A stretch of 64,000 nt of DNA from Neorhizobium sp. NCHU2750 (GTDB lineage: Bacteria; Pseudomonadota; Alphaproteobacteria; Rhizobiales; Rhizobiaceae). The stretch's first letter is position 1; each line of letters begins with the position of its first letter. The notes beneath the pieces were generated by a model that saw nothing but the letters and a program-made list of their open reading frames with translations, did no database searches and had not been told where the DNA came from. This document shows positions 26,150 through 35,616 of this stretch, in pieces. The position numbers were made by a program, and so were the translations under genes. The stretch covers positions 1,612,001 through 1,676,000 of the forward strand of contig NZ_CP030827.1 in NCBI RefSeq assembly GCF_003597675.1, written 5' to 3'.

Positions 26150-26428
26150 GTGACTGCTACATTCGACAAAGTTGCTGATATCATTGCTGAAACGAGCGAA
26201 ATTGATCGCGAAACGATCACTCCGGAAAGCCATACGATCGACGATCTCGGCATCGACAGCCTCGATTTCCTCGACATCGTATTCGCGATCGACAAGGAAT
26301 TCGGCATCAAGATCCCGCTCGAGCAGTGGACCCAGGAAGTCAACGAGGGCAAGGTTTCGACGGAAGAATATTTCGTCCTGAAAAACCTCTGTGCCAAGAT
26401 CGACGAGCTGAGAGCGGCCAAGGGCTGA
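26150..26428 (+). CDS. acpXL: Acyl carrier protein AcpXL
   Basis: 92 residues from the GTG at 26150, which has AAAGGA at the right distance; the ATG at 26144 is too close to that site. It carries the 27-hydroxyoctacosanoic acid chain for lipid A. The phosphopantetheine attachment serine is S37 in [12 protein letters not shown]. The long form and the sequence [36 protein letters not shown] identify the rhizobial AcpXL rather than the general AcpP. It heads the cluster acpXL-fabZXL-fabF2XL-fabF1XL-fabXL-lpxXL. Confidence 0.96.
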
Positions 26429-26445
26429 TTGCTCGGGGTTAGATC

Positions 26446-26919
26446 ATGCTGCTTGAATATTTCCAGATGATCGATCGGGTGGAAACGCTCGATCTTGAAG
26501 GAAAGACGCTGACGGCCCGTTCGACGGTGCCGGCGAAGAGCCCCGTATTCGAGGGGCATTTTCCCGGCATGCCGCTCGTTCCGGGCGTGCTTCTCATCGA
26601 AACCATGGCGCAGGCCTCCGGCATGCTGGTGCTTGCTGCCACGGATTTTGCCGCCATGCCCTTCCTGATGTCCGTCGATGGCGCCAAGATGCGCGCTTTC
26701 GTCGAGCCCGAAGCCGTACTCGACATAGAGGCGTTTCTCGAGCACGAGGGTTCGGGTTATGCCGTCACCAAGGCGAAGATCTCGTCGGGTGGCAAGAAGG
26801 TCTGTGATGCCCAGCTGAAGCTGCGCACCATGCCGTTTTCCGACATCCCGCTCGGCCCGATCGTCCGCAAGCGCGCGGAGGAAGTGGGGCTGGTCGCGGC
26901 GATGAAGGCCGGTGGTTGA
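26446..26919 (+). CDS. fabZXL: 3-hydroxyacyl-ACP dehydratase FabZXL
   Basis: 157 residues of the hotdog-fold FabZ family. The active-site segment GHFPGMPLVPGVLLIETMAQ has catalytic H38 and E52. It removes water from 3-hydroxyacyl-AcpXL during elongation of the very-long-chain acyl group. Position directly after acpXL, with an 18-base gap, assigns it to the lipid A pathway rather than to housekeeping fatty acid synthesis. Confidence 0.92.
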   Translation: MLLEYFQMIDRVETLDLEGKTLTARSTVPAKSPVFEGHFPGMPLVPGVLLIETMAQASGMLVLAATDFAAMPFLMSVDGAKMRAFVEPEAVLDIEAFLEHEGSGYAVTKAKISSGGKKVCDAQLKLRTMPFSDIPLGPIVRKRAEEVGLVAAMKAGG

Positions 26920-26962
26920 ACACGACCGTTTAAATGCGCGAAGTCCACGAAAGAGGACGAAA

Positions 26963-28165
26963 ATGAAGTCTGACAATGATGTTGTGATCACCGGTATTGG
27001 CATCGTCACCTGCCGCGGTGTCGGCAAGGAAGCGCATGTCGCATTCCTGTCGCAGGCGGTGGCGGGCGAGCCGACGGTCGATGCCGAGCGTTTCAAGCCC
27101 TATCCGGTACACACGATGCCGGAAATCGACTGGTCCAGCCAGATCGCCAAGCGCGGCGACCAGCGGCAGATGGAGAACTGGCAGCGCCTCGGCGTCTTCG
27201 CCGCGGGCCTCGCGCTCGATGATGCCGGCCTCAAGGAAGACGCGGAAGCCTGCGCCTCGATGGACATGATCGTCGCCGCCGGTGGTGGCGAGCGCGACAT
27301 CAAGGTCGATTCGCTGATCGTCGACGAGGCGCTGAAGCGCAACGATCGCGATATCGTGCTGAACGAGAAGCTGACGACAGAATTGCGGCCGACGCTTTTC
27401 CTCGCCCAGTTGTCGAACCTGATGGCCGGCAACATCTCGATCGTCCACAAGGTCACCGGCTCGTCCCGCACCTTCATGGGTGAAGAGGCCGCCGGCATTT
27501 CCGCCGTCGAGACCGCCTTCCACCGTATCAAGGCCGGCCAGTCGTCTCACAGCCTCGTCGGCGGCGCCTTCATTGCAGAGCGCGCCGACATCCTGCTGCT
27601 GGTCGAGGGCATTCATGCTCACGCCACGGGACAATGGCATCCGCTGTGGTCGCGCTCGTCCGAAAACGGTGGCGGCATGATCATGGGCACGGTCGGTGCG
27701 TTCCTGGTGCTGGAATCGCGCGCCCGTGCCGAAGCGCGCGGCGCCCATATCTACGCTGTTGTCGATGCCGTCGAAGGCGATCGCGGCACGCGCGGCGAGG
27801 GCAAGCTGGAAAAGCGGCTTTCGCGCCTCTCCGCTCTTGGCAAGACCGTCAAGGGTGACGACACCGTCGTATTCTCCGGCGCAAGCGGCATTGTCGATCT
27901 TGCCGGCCGCGAAAAGACCGTTCTTGAGAAGGAATTTGCCGGTTCGCCGATCCGTGGTTTCGGCGGCGCCACCGGCCACGCAATGGAAGCCCAGTTCCCG
28001 CTCGGTCTCGCACTTGCCGCCCTGACGCTGGACGGTGCAAGCCTTGTTCCGGTCTTCGACAAGGATCATGAGGCTGCCATGTCGAAGCCGGCAAAGCATG
28101 CCGTGGTGACGACGGTCGGTTACACGCGCGGCGAGGGCCTTGCCGTGCTCTCGGCCGACGCCTGA
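26963..28165 (+). CDS. fabF2XL: Beta-ketoacyl-ACP synthase homologue FabF2XL, catalytic residues missing
   Basis: 400 residues of the KAS II fold, started at an ATG with GAGGA upstream. The nucleophile region reads GSSRTFMGEEAAG; aligning AAG-I with the SG-V of FabF puts Glu175 where the cysteine should be. The NAHGTST motif is absent (VVFSGASGIVDLAG stands in its region), while one histidine remains in ATGHAMEAQ (H339). The protein therefore cannot work as a normal condensing enzyme and resembles the KS-beta or chain-length-factor subunits of type II polyketide synthases. It directly precedes the intact fabF1XL, 13 bases apart, suggesting a heterodimer. Confidence 0.88.
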   Translation: MKSDNDVVITGIGIVTCRGVGKEAHVAFLSQAVAGEPTVDAERFKPYPVHTMPEIDWSSQIAKRGDQRQMENWQRLGVFAAGLALDDAGLKEDAEACASMDMIVAAGGGERDIKVDSLIVDEALKRNDRDIVLNEKLTTELRPTLFLAQLSNLMAGNISIVHKVTGSSRTFMGEEAAGISAVETAFHRIKAGQSSHSLVGGAFIAERADILLLVEGIHAHATGQWHPLWSRSSENGGGMIMGTVGAFLVLESRARAEARGAHIYAVVDAVEGDRGTRGEGKLEKRLSRLSALGKTVKGDDTVVFSGASGIVDLAGREKTVLEKEFAGSPIRGFGGATGHAMEAQFPLGLALAALTLDGASLVPVFDKDHEAAMSKPAKHAVVTTVGYTRGEGLAVLSADA

Positions 28166-28178
28166 AGGAGAGTTGGAG

Positions 28179-29465
28179 ATGAGTGACAATCGCTTCACTG
28201 ATCATCTTGGTCGCCCGCTCGTGGCCGTTACCGGCATGGGCGTCATCACCTCGCTCGGGCAGGGTCTCGCCGACAACTGGTCTGCGCTGACCTCCGGCAC
28301 CTCGGGCATTCACAAGATCACCCGTTTCCCGACCGACGGCCTGTCGACCCGCATCAGCGGCACGGTGGATTTCATCGCCATCCCCGCCGTCAATGCGGTC
28401 GAACGCTCCTTTGCCTTCGCGCGTGAAACGACCAAGGAAGCGCTGGCCCAGGCCGGCCTTTCGGGTGACTTCGAAGGCCCGCTGTTTCTTGCCGCGCCGC
28501 CGGTCGAGCCCGAATGGGAAGACCGTTTCGCGCTCGCCGACCGTGCCCCGCCGGCCAAGGCCGAAGGCGACGTCTATGAGCGTTTCCTCGCCGCCATGCG
28601 CGAAAAGCCCGATCCGGTCTTTCTCGAAGCCGTCCAGTTCGGCTCGATCTCCGAGCGTCTCGCCGACACTTTCGGCACCCGCGGCCTGCCGGTAACGCTG
28701 TCGACCGCCTGTGCTTCGGGCGCCACCGCGATCCAGCTCGGCGTCGAGGCGATCCGCCAGGGCCGCACTGACCGTGCGCTCGTGGCTGCCACCGATGGTT
28801 CCGTCAGCGTCGAGGCGCTGGTGCGCTTCTCGCTTCTCTCGGCGCTTTCGACCCAGAACGACCCGCCGGAAAAGGCTTCCAAGCCCTTCAGCAAGGATCG
28901 TGACGGTTTCGTCATCGCCGAAGGGGCTGCGACTTTAATTCTGGAATCGGTGGAATCCGCTCTTGCGCGCGGCGCCAAGGTTCTCGGCATCATCAAGGGG
29001 CTCGGCGAAAAGGCCGACCATTTCCACCGCACCCGGTCTTCGCCGGACGGCGCGCCGGCCATCGCCACGATCCGTGCGGCGCTCGAAGATGCCGGCATGG
29101 ATGAGGGTGGTATCGGCTATATCAACGCCCACGGCACCTCGACGCCTGAAAACGACAAGATGGAATACGGTTCCATGCTCGCCGTCTTCGGCGACCGGCT
29201 GAAGAACATCCCGGCCTCGTCCAACAAGTCCATGATCGGTCATACGCTGACGGCCGCTGGTGCTGTCGAGGCGGTGTTCTCGATCCAGACGATGCTGACG
29301 GGAACGCTGCCGCCGACCATCAACTACGTCAATCCCGATCCGACGATCGAGCTCGACGTGGTGCCGAACGTGAAGCGCGACGGACAGCCCAAGGCCGTCC
29401 TGTCCAATTCCTTCGGCTTCGGCGGCCAGAACGCCAGCCTTGTCATGACGCTGGAACCGGTCTAA
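28179..29465 (+). CDS. fabF1XL: Beta-ketoacyl-ACP synthase FabF1XL
   Basis: 428 residues. It condenses acyl groups with malonyl-ACP to extend the AcpXL-bound chain. The complete catalytic triad is visible: C178 in TLSTACASGA, H318 in INAHGTSTPENDK and H355 in NKSMIGHTLTAAG. AAGGAG precedes the ATG. The C-terminal SNSFGFGGQNASLV closes the fold. It follows the Cys-less partner gene and precedes the alcohol dehydrogenase-like gene after a 170-base gap containing a strong hairpin. Confidence 0.93.
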   Translation: MSDNRFTDHLGRPLVAVTGMGVITSLGQGLADNWSALTSGTSGIHKITRFPTDGLSTRISGTVDFIAIPAVNAVERSFAFARETTKEALAQAGLSGDFEGPLFLAAPPVEPEWEDRFALADRAPPAKAEGDVYERFLAAMREKPDPVFLEAVQFGSISERLADTFGTRGLPVTLSTACASGATAIQLGVEAIRQGRTDRALVAATDGSVSVEALVRFSLLSALSTQNDPPEKASKPFSKDRDGFVIAEGAATLILESVESALARGAKVLGIIKGLGEKADHFHRTRSSPDGAPAIATIRAALEDAGMDEGGIGYINAHGTSTPENDKMEYGSMLAVFGDRLKNIPASSNKSMIGHTLTAAGAVEAVFSIQTMLTGTLPPTINYVNPDPTIELDVVPNVKRDGQPKAVLSNSFGFGGQNASLVMTLEPV

Positions 29466-29550
29466 GGCCTGCGCCACAAATAGGACGTCATCATCGGCCC
29501 TTGCTGCCGGCTATCTGAAGACGTCGACAGATGAAATTGAGCATTGGCAG

Positions 29551-29585
29551 GTGCCCGTCTGCGGATCTGATCCGTAGACGGGCAC
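29551..29585. other. Strong hairpin between fabF1XL and fabXL
   Basis: GTGCCCGTCTGCGGATC (29551-29567) pairs with GATCCGTAGACGGGCAC (29569-29585), 17 positions with one G-T wobble and a tight loop. No T-run follows. It lies 53 bases before the fabXL start and may act as an RNA-processing or stability element. Confidence 0.6.
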
Positions 29586-29638
29586 AATGCATATCTGGCG
29601 CCGATGCTTGCCTGATGAATCCGGAAGGAAACTAAACA

Positions 29639-30667
29639 ATGCGCGCGCTGCAACTGATCGATGACCGCAAGCTCGAAGCCGTCGATATTCCCGAGCCGGA
29701 GGCACCCGGCCCCGGCGAGGTGACGTTGCGCGTCAAGGCCGTCGCCCTCAACCACATCGACGTATGGGGCTGGCGCGGCATGGCATTCGCCAAGCGCAAG
29801 ATGCCCCTGACGATCGGCGCCGAAGCCTCGGGCGTCGTCGAGGCGATCGGCCCCGGCGTGTCGAACGTGCTTCCTGGCCAGCTCGTGTCGATCTACGGCG
29901 CACGCACCTGTGGTCTCTGCAAGCCATGCCGCGAAAAGCGCGATAATCTCTGCGAACACGTATCCGGCGTGCACGGCTTCCATCTCGATGGCTTTGCCCA
30001 GGAAAAGGCCAATATTCCCGCCCGCCAGCTGGTTCCCGCACCTCCTGGCATCGATGCAGTGGCCGCAGCTCTGGCTCCCGTCACATTCGGCACAGTCGAG
30101 CACATGCTGTTCGACAATGCCAAGCTTCAGCCGGGTGAAACCATCCTCGTCCATGCCGGCGGTTCCGGAATCGGCACGGCGGCCATTCAGCTGGCCAAGA
30201 AGATCGGCTGCACCGTCATCACCACGGTCGGTTCCGATGACAAGATCGAGAAGGCCAAGGCGCTCGGTGCCGATCACGTCATCAACTACCGCAAGGACCG
30301 CTTCGAAGGTGTCGTGCGCAAGCTGACCAAGAAGAAGGGCGTCGACGTCGTCTTCGAACATGTCGGCAAGGATACCTGGGCGGGCTCCATGCTCTGCATG
30401 AAGCGCGGCGGGCGCCTCGTCACCTGCGGCTCGACTTCGGGCGTGTCCACCGACATGAACCTGATGATGCTGTTCCAGCAGCAACTGAAACTGCTCGGCT
30501 CCTTCGGTTGCCGCATGGAAAACATGGCGGACGCCATGCAGAAGATGGCGCAGGGCATCGTCCACCCGGTGATCGACACCGAAGTCACCTTCGACGAGAT
30601 CGACAAGGCGCTGGAACGCATGGAAAGCCGCCAGATCTTCGGCAAGATCGTCCTGAAGATGGACTGA
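29639..30667 (+). CDS. fabXL: Zinc-type alcohol dehydrogenase-like reductase (FabXL)
   Basis: 342 residues of the MDR superfamily. The N-terminal GroES-like domain has the structural zinc cysteines in GARTCGLCKPCREKRDNLC. The Rossmann domain has ILVHAGGSGIGTAAIQLAKKIG and the closing segment KALERMESRQIFGKIVLK. In rhizobial lipid A clusters this gene sits between fabF1XL and lpxXL and is thought to act in very-long-chain fatty acid synthesis, perhaps as the enoyl reductase step. The exact reaction is inference. It lies nine bases before lpxXL, with GGAAGGAAAC upstream of its own ATG. Confidence 0.85.
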   Translation: MRALQLIDDRKLEAVDIPEPEAPGPGEVTLRVKAVALNHIDVWGWRGMAFAKRKMPLTIGAEASGVVEAIGPGVSNVLPGQLVSIYGARTCGLCKPCREKRDNLCEHVSGVHGFHLDGFAQEKANIPARQLVPAPPGIDAVAAALAPVTFGTVEHMLFDNAKLQPGETILVHAGGSGIGTAAIQLAKKIGCTVITTVGSDDKIEKAKALGADHVINYRKDRFEGVVRKLTKKKGVDVVFEHVGKDTWAGSMLCMKRGGRLVTCGSTSGVSTDMNLMMLFQQQLKLLGSFGCRMENMADAMQKMAQGIVHPVIDTEVTFDEIDKALERMESRQIFGKIVLKMD

Positions 30668-30676
30668 GGCCGACCG

Positions 30677-31612
30677 ATGAAGATGGTCATCACCCGGATC
30701 GTTCTGGCCCTGATGCATTTCCGCCAATGGCTCGTGGCGCAGGCGACTTTCGGTCTTCTCAACGTCCTGAAGATCCTGCCGGCCGATCCGGCCATCCGCT
30801 TTGCCGATCGCGCGGCCCGTTTCGTCGGGCCGAAGATGTGGCGCCACAAGCTGATGTTGACCAATCTGCGCAACGCCTTCCCGGAAAAGCCTCAGGATGA
30901 GCTTGAACGGATCGCTGTCGCCAGCTGGGGACATATGGGCCGCATGGCCGCCGAATATGTCTTCCTCGACCGCCTGTTCGATTTCGATCCGGAAAAGGCC
31001 GAACCGGGCAGGGTGGAAGTGTCGGGCATCGAGATCTTCATCGACCTCCTGCAGAACCCGCGTCCCTTCATCGTCTTTACCGGCCACACCGGCAATTTCG
31101 AGCTTCTGCCGGTCGCGGGCAAGGCTTTCGGCCTGGAAGTCATGGTTCTCTTCCGGCCGCCGAACAATCCCTATATCGCCGAGAAGGTGTTTTCCTTCCG
31201 TGCCGCCCGCATGGGAAGTCTGGTGCCCTCGCATGCGGGCTCATCCTTCGCGCTGGCGAGGCGTCTGGAGGCCGGCGGCGGCGTCGGCGTGCTGGTCGAC
31301 CAGAAATTCAGGAAGGGCCTGTCCACCTCCTTCTTCGGCCGGCCGGTCAAGACCAATCCGCTGCTGGCCAAGCTGGTCCGCCAGTTCGATGCGGAAGTCT
31401 ATCCGGCCCGTTGCATAAGGCTGCCCGGAAACCGTTTTCGGCTGGAGATCGAGCCCCGTGTCGATATTCCCCGTGACGAAAAGGGCAGCGTCGATGTTCA
31501 GGGCACGGCCCAGATGCTCAACGACAAGGTGGAAAGCTGGGTCAGGCAGTATCCCGAACAATGGCTCTGGTATCATGATCGTTGGAATATCAAGAAGAGC
31601 GTGGAGCGCTGA
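30677..31612 (+). CDS. lpxXL: Lipid A very-long-chain acyltransferase LpxXL
   Basis: 311 residues of the LpxL/HtrB lysophospholipid acyltransferase family. It transfers the 27-hydroxy-C28 chain from AcpXL to lipid A at the inner membrane. The catalytic H-x4-E is H137 and E142 in FTGHTGNFE. Other family features are an N-terminal hydrophobic stretch, LVDQKFRKGLSTSFFG and the C-terminal YPEQWLWYHDRW. It is the last gene of the acpXL cluster. Confidence 0.94.
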   Translation: MKMVITRIVLALMHFRQWLVAQATFGLLNVLKILPADPAIRFADRAARFVGPKMWRHKLMLTNLRNAFPEKPQDELERIAVASWGHMGRMAAEYVFLDRLFDFDPEKAEPGRVEVSGIEIFIDLLQNPRPFIVFTGHTGNFELLPVAGKAFGLEVMVLFRPPNNPYIAEKVFSFRAARMGSLVPSHAGSSFALARRLEAGGGVGVLVDQKFRKGLSTSFFGRPVKTNPLLAKLVRQFDAEVYPARCIRLPGNRFRLEIEPRVDIPRDEKGSVDVQGTAQMLNDKVESWVRQYPEQWLWYHDRWNIKKSVER

Positions 31613-31770
31613 TCTTCTTCACTTCGGCAGCAGCGCGTTCCATGTTAGGTTGTGCGGGTAATATTTCGGGCCCCACCACAGGAATTGATTAATCAGAATC
31701 ATGTCTTCTCGGGGCATAATGAACTAACGAGGACACTGCCACTTCTCGCGTTGGTGGGAGCGGGGTTGAG

Positions 31771-32481
31771 TTGAAAGCATTGATTGATCTGTTCTGGTCG
31801 AAATATTCGGACCTGAGGCAGGCCGTTGAGAGGGAAGATGACGAGGCTGTATCCCGGCTGGACCGGGAGATAGATCCGCTCGTCAAGGCGATCCTGGGCA
31901 GCCAGGGGCGGGATCAGGCTGCCATCGGCACGCAGTTCCGCTTTGCGCTCGACCTCCTGAACGAGGAGGCCGATGACGGCGGCTGTGTACGGCGCAATGG
32001 CCATCTCCTGCAGATGCTCGTGGAGCGCTACCTCAATACCGAACAGTCGTTGCCCGCCAAGCCTGTAGCCGCCGACGAGCCCGGCCAGCCGGTCGACGTC
32101 GCCCAGGCGATCGCCGACGGCTATCTCGATGATGCTCTGTTGAACAAGCTCACTGAACGCGTCGTCGTGGTCGCGCCCGGATATCGCATCTTCTACAGCA
32201 ACGAGACGAATGCGCGGCGCATGGACATGCCGCGGGACACCATCATCGGCCGGCATTTTGCCGAATTCGTCGGGCTTCATCATTTCCGTCAGGACCTGCA
32301 ACCCTGCCTTGACCGCTGCTTCGCGGGCGAAAGCCTCGTCCTCACCTATGCCGAAAAGATGGACGGCCGCACCGTCGTCATCCATTGCCGGATGTCGCCG
32401 ATCAGCCGTTCTGGCACCTTGATCGGTGCTCTGGTGGTGATGCAGGAAACCGAGGATCGCAGGCGCAGGCCCGCCGGCTGA
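31771..32481 (+). CDS. PAS-domain protein
   Basis: 236 residues, apparently from a TTG start with a GGGAG-rich stretch upstream. The C-terminal 110 residues form a PAS fold (LTERVVVVAPGYRIFYSNETNARRM, IIGRHFAEFVGLHHF, SPISRSGTLIGALVVMQE). The N-terminal part is helical and acidic (LRQAVEREDDEAVSRLDREID). There is no kinase, cyclase or DNA-binding domain, so it is a stand-alone sensor or adaptor. Its stop codon abuts that of the convergent hemerythrin-like gene. Placement beside low-oxygen genes suggests redox or oxygen sensing, but no ligand can be named. Confidence 0.75.
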   Translation: MKALIDLFWSKYSDLRQAVEREDDEAVSRLDREIDPLVKAILGSQGRDQAAIGTQFRFALDLLNEEADDGGCVRRNGHLLQMLVERYLNTEQSLPAKPVAADEPGQPVDVAQAIADGYLDDALLNKLTERVVVVAPGYRIFYSNETNARRMDMPRDTIIGRHFAEFVGLHHFRQDLQPCLDRCFAGESLVLTYAEKMDGRTVVIHCRMSPISRSGTLIGALVVMQETEDRRRRPAG

Positions 32482-32994
32482 TCACCAGTCGGTGGCTGCC
32501 GCGTTGAAGATCTGCGGATCCTCGAGCAGATGCGCCTTCTCGAAGGCGATGTGCCGGCGCAATCCCTCGAAAAAGCCACGCAGCATATAGCCGATCGCCT
32601 CGTCATTGACCGGTTCGTCGGCACCCAGCCGGAAAAGTGCTTCCGTCAGTTCTTCCGCATAGCACTCGTCTTCGAAATGCTCGTATTTCAAACGGTCGAG
32701 CGTTGCTGAAAGCGGGCCGATCCCCGGCTGCAATCGGGCCAGTTGTGGAAAAAGCAGGGTTTCCTCATCGCGATGGGCCCGTCGGATGAGCGGACAGAGC
32801 GCCTGCGCCGCATAGATGCATTTCTGGCGGTCGACGCTTGCGGGCAGTGAATCCGCAATCTGTTCCAGCTCGTTGCAGAGCGCCAGCTTCTCATCCTGGA
32901 CCTTGAGGATCCGCACGATCATGGCTGCCTGGCCCGCCTGGAGGTCCGGCAGGTCGACGAGACGCGCATTTTTCAAATCCATATCGTGTATCAA
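32482..32994 (-). CDS. Hemerythrin-like HHE-domain protein
   Basis: About 170 residues. The TTG at 32994 has GGAGG six bases upstream and is preferred; an ATG at 32982 lacks a good site. Histidine and acidic residues spaced as in hemerythrin-type four-helix bundles appear in RRAHRDEETLLFP, KYEHFEDECYAEEL and LRRHIAFEKAHLLE, so it may bind a di-iron centre. Such proteins bind oxygen or nitric oxide. It is divergent from fixN, with the FNR box at 33097-33110 in the shared upstream region, which suggests co-regulation with the cbb3 oxidase. Confidence 0.78.
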   Translation of the reverse strand: MIHDMDLKNARLVDLPDLQAGQAAMIVRILKVQDEKLALCNELEQIADSLPASVDRQKCIYAAQALCPLIRRAHRDEETLLFPQLARLQPGIGPLSATLDRLKYEHFEDECYAEELTEALFRLGADEPVNDEAIGYMLRGFFEGLRRHIAFEKAHLLEDPQIFNAAATDW

Positions 32995-33096
32995 GTCCGA
33001 CCTCCGGAACCTGCTCTCACTCTTGCCCGGCACTTCATTTCGAAGCCTGTATCGCCGGTTGTACCCAGACGTTCCTTCATCGCAGGCGTAAATGCG

Positions 33097-33110
33097 TTGA
33101 TTCAAATCAA
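33097..33110. promoter_or_regulatory. FNR/FixK box upstream of fixN
   Basis: TTGATTCAAATCAA is a perfect match to TTGAT-N4-ATCAA. It lies about 130 bases before the fixN start and about 100 bases before the divergent hemerythrin-like start, and could serve both. Confidence 0.88.
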
Positions 33111-33239
33111 GGCATCTGGCGCGGGCTGCTGCCATCTGTCGCGGTGGTCGCGACGGAAAGTGGCAGGGGGATTCGCTGAGGGGCACCGCTGTTCCGCCAG
33201 CCTCGCGATGGCCAATAACGCCGTTGGGGGATGCCAACA

Positions 33240-34862
33240 ATGAATTACCCGATAGAAACTGCAGCGCTGGTTGCGGGGACTTTCCTCGCACTGCTCGGCG
33301 CAGCCTTCGCGCATGATGCGCTGTTTTCCGCCCATATGTGGGTACTGTTCGTCGTGCTCGGCCTGAGCAGCATCATCATGCTGCGCCGCGTGACCTTCGC
33401 ACCCGCGGGTGCAACCCGTCCTGTTCCGGCAAAGTCGGAATATTTCGACGAAGTCATCAAATACGGCACGATCGCCACGGTCTTCTGGGGCGTCGTCGGC
33501 TTTCTCGTGGGCGTCGTCATCGCCCTCCAGCTCGCCTTTCCCGATCTCAATATCGGTCCGTGGTTCAATTTCGGCCGCATGCGGCCCCTGCACACCTCGG
33601 CGGTCATCTTCGCCTTCGGTGGCAACGCGCTTCTCTGTACCTCCTTCTATGTGGTCCAGCGCACCTCGCGAGCTCGCCTGTTCGGCGGCAATCTCGCCTG
33701 GTTCGTCTTCTGGGGCTACCAGCTGTTCATCGTCATGGCGGCCACCGGCTATCTGCTCGGGATAACCCAGGGCAAGGAATATGCGGAGCCGGAATGGTAT
33801 GTCGACCTCTGGCTGACCGTTGTCTGGGTGGCTTACCTCGTCACCTTCCTCGGCACGATCCTCACCCGCAAGGAACCGCATATCTATGTGGCGAACTGGT
33901 TCTATCTGGCCTTCATCGTCACCATCGCCATGCTCCACATCGTCAACAACCTCGCCGTACCGGTGTCGTTCCTCGGCGTGAAGAGCTATTCGGCCTTCTC
34001 CGGCGTGCAGGATGCGCTGACTGAGTGGTGGTACGGCCATAACGCGGTCGGCTTCTTCCTGACGGCGGGCTTCCTCGGCATGATGTATTATTTCGTGCCC
34101 AAACAGGCCGGCCGACCTGTCTATTCCTACCGCCTGTCGATCATCCACTTCTGGGCCCTGATCTTCATGTATATCTGGGCCGGTCCCCACCACCTGCATT
34201 ATACCGCGCTGCCAGATTGGGCGCAGACGCTCGGCATGGTCTTCTCGATCATGCTGTGGATGCCTTCCTGGGGCGGCATGATCAACGGCTTGATGACGCT
34301 GTCCGGTGCCTGGGACAAGATCCGCACCGACCCGATCATCCGCATGATGGTCATCGCCATCGCCTTCTACGGCATGTCGACCTTCGAAGGTCCGATGATG
34401 TCGATCAAGACCGTCAACTCGCTCAGCCACTATACCGACTGGACGATCGGTCATGTGCATTCCGGTGCACTCGGCTGGGTCGGCATGATCTCCTTCGGCG
34501 CGATCTACTTCCTCGTTCCGAAGCTCTGGCACCGCAACCGGCTCTACAGCCTTGCCATGGTCAACTGGCACTTCTGGCTCGCCACGCTCGGCATCGTCGT
34601 CTACGCCGCCGTCATGTGGGTTGCCGGCGTCCAGCAGGGCCTGATGTGGCGCGAATACGACAACCAGGGCTTCCTCGTCTATTCCTTCGCGGAAACCGTC
34701 GCGGCGATGTTCCCTTACTACGTCCTGCGCGCGCTCGGCGGCGGCATGTATCTCCTCGGCGGCCTGATCATGGCCTTCAACATCACCATGACCATTCTCG
34801 GCCATGAAAGGCAGGAGCGCACCCCCGGTGCCGCCCCCGCCAATCTGCAGCCGGCCGAATAA
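33240..34862 (+). CDS. fixN: cbb3-type cytochrome c oxidase subunit I
   Basis: 540 residues with about 12-14 membrane segments. This is the catalytic subunit of the high-affinity oxidase used under microaerobic conditions, holding low-spin heme b and the heme b3-CuB centre. Metal-ligand histidine regions are visible in [27 protein letters not shown] and [14 protein letters not shown]. The ATG at 33240 has GGGGG upstream; an ATG at 33231 overlaps that site. It is first of four closely spaced genes. Confidence 0.97.
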   Translation: MNYPIETAALVAGTFLALLGAAFAHDALFSAHMWVLFVVLGLSSIIMLRRVTFAPAGATRPVPAKSEYFDEVIKYGTIATVFWGVVGFLVGVVIALQLAFPDLNIGPWFNFGRMRPLHTSAVIFAFGGNALLCTSFYVVQRTSRARLFGGNLAWFVFWGYQLFIVMAATGYLLGITQGKEYAEPEWYVDLWLTVVWVAYLVTFLGTILTRKEPHIYVANWFYLAFIVTIAMLHIVNNLAVPVSFLGVKSYSAFSGVQDALTEWWYGHNAVGFFLTAGFLGMMYYFVPKQAGRPVYSYRLSIIHFWALIFMYIWAGPHHLHYTALPDWAQTLGMVFSIMLWMPSWGGMINGLMTLSGAWDKIRTDPIIRMMVIAIAFYGMSTFEGPMMSIKTVNSLSHYTDWTIGHVHSGALGWVGMISFGAIYFLVPKLWHRNRLYSLAMVNWHFWLATLGIVVYAAVMWVAGVQQGLMWREYDNQGFLVYSFAETVAAMFPYYVLRALGGGMYLLGGLIMAFNITMTILGHERQERTPGAAPANLQPAE

Positions 34863-34873
34863 GGAGCTGACGG

Positions 34874-35605
34874 ATGTCTATTCTCGCCAAGCACCAGTTC
34901 ATCGAACGCAACGCCACGCTTCTGCTCGTCGGATCGCTGCTCGTCGTCTCCATCGGCGGTATCGTCGAAATCGCGCCGCTCTTCTATCTCGAAAACACCA
35001 TCGAGAAGGTCGATGGCATGCGGCCCTATACGCCGCTGGAACTCGCGGGCCGCAACATCTACCTGCGTGAGGGCTGTTACGTCTGTCATAGCCAGATGAT
35101 CCGGCCGTTCCGCGACGAGGTGGAGCGCTACGGCCATTACAGCCTCGCGGCGGAATCGATGTACGACCATCCCTTCCAGTGGGGATCGAAGCGTACCGGG
35201 CCGGATCTTGCCCGCGTCGGCGACCGCTATTCCAACGAATGGCACGTCCAGCATCTGAGCCATCCGCGCGACGTCGTGCCGGAATCGATCATGCCGAGCT
35301 ACGCCTTCCTCAAGGAGACGCCGCTCAAGATCAACGACGTCTCGATGGACCTGACGGCCAACCGGGATGTCGGCGTCCCCTATACCGACGAGATGATCGC
35401 CGATGCCAATGCCGACCTGAAGGCGCAGGCAGACCCGGCGGCCGACGCGACGGCGCTGCTCAAACGCTATCCGAAGGCCAAAGTCGGCGATTTCGACGGC
35501 AATCCGAAGGAGGTGACTGAGATGGACGCTCTGATTGCCTATCTCCAGATGCTCGGCACGCTGGTCGACTTCTCCACCTACGACGACACAACCGGTTATC
35601 GCTGA
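34874..35605 (+). CDS. fixO: cbb3-type cytochrome c oxidase subunit II
   Basis: 243 residues. An N-terminal membrane anchor ([23 protein letters not shown]) is followed by a monoheme cytochrome c domain with the attachment motif CYVCH in [15 protein letters not shown] and a C-terminal heme-ligand region around [10 protein letters not shown]. It passes electrons from FixP to the catalytic subunit. It starts 11 bases after fixN. Confidence 0.97.
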   Translation: MSILAKHQFIERNATLLLVGSLLVVSIGGIVEIAPLFYLENTIEKVDGMRPYTPLELAGRNIYLREGCYVCHSQMIRPFRDEVERYGHYSLAAESMYDHPFQWGSKRTGPDLARVGDRYSNEWHVQHLSHPRDVVPESIMPSYAFLKETPLKINDVSMDLTANRDVGVPYTDEMIADANADLKAQADPAADATALLKRYPKAKVGDFDGNPKEVTEMDALIAYLQMLGTLVDFSTYDDTTGYR

Positions 35606-35616
35606 GGAGGCTTGCA

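Noticed and set aside
29462..31234. Long minus-strand open frame over fabXL and lpxXL
   Set aside because: Antisense shadow of two well-recognised enzymes; no domain, start or ribosome site supports it.
33102..34805. Long minus-strand open frame over fixN
   Set aside because: Antisense shadow; its composition reflects the reverse complement of hydrophobic codons in a membrane protein.
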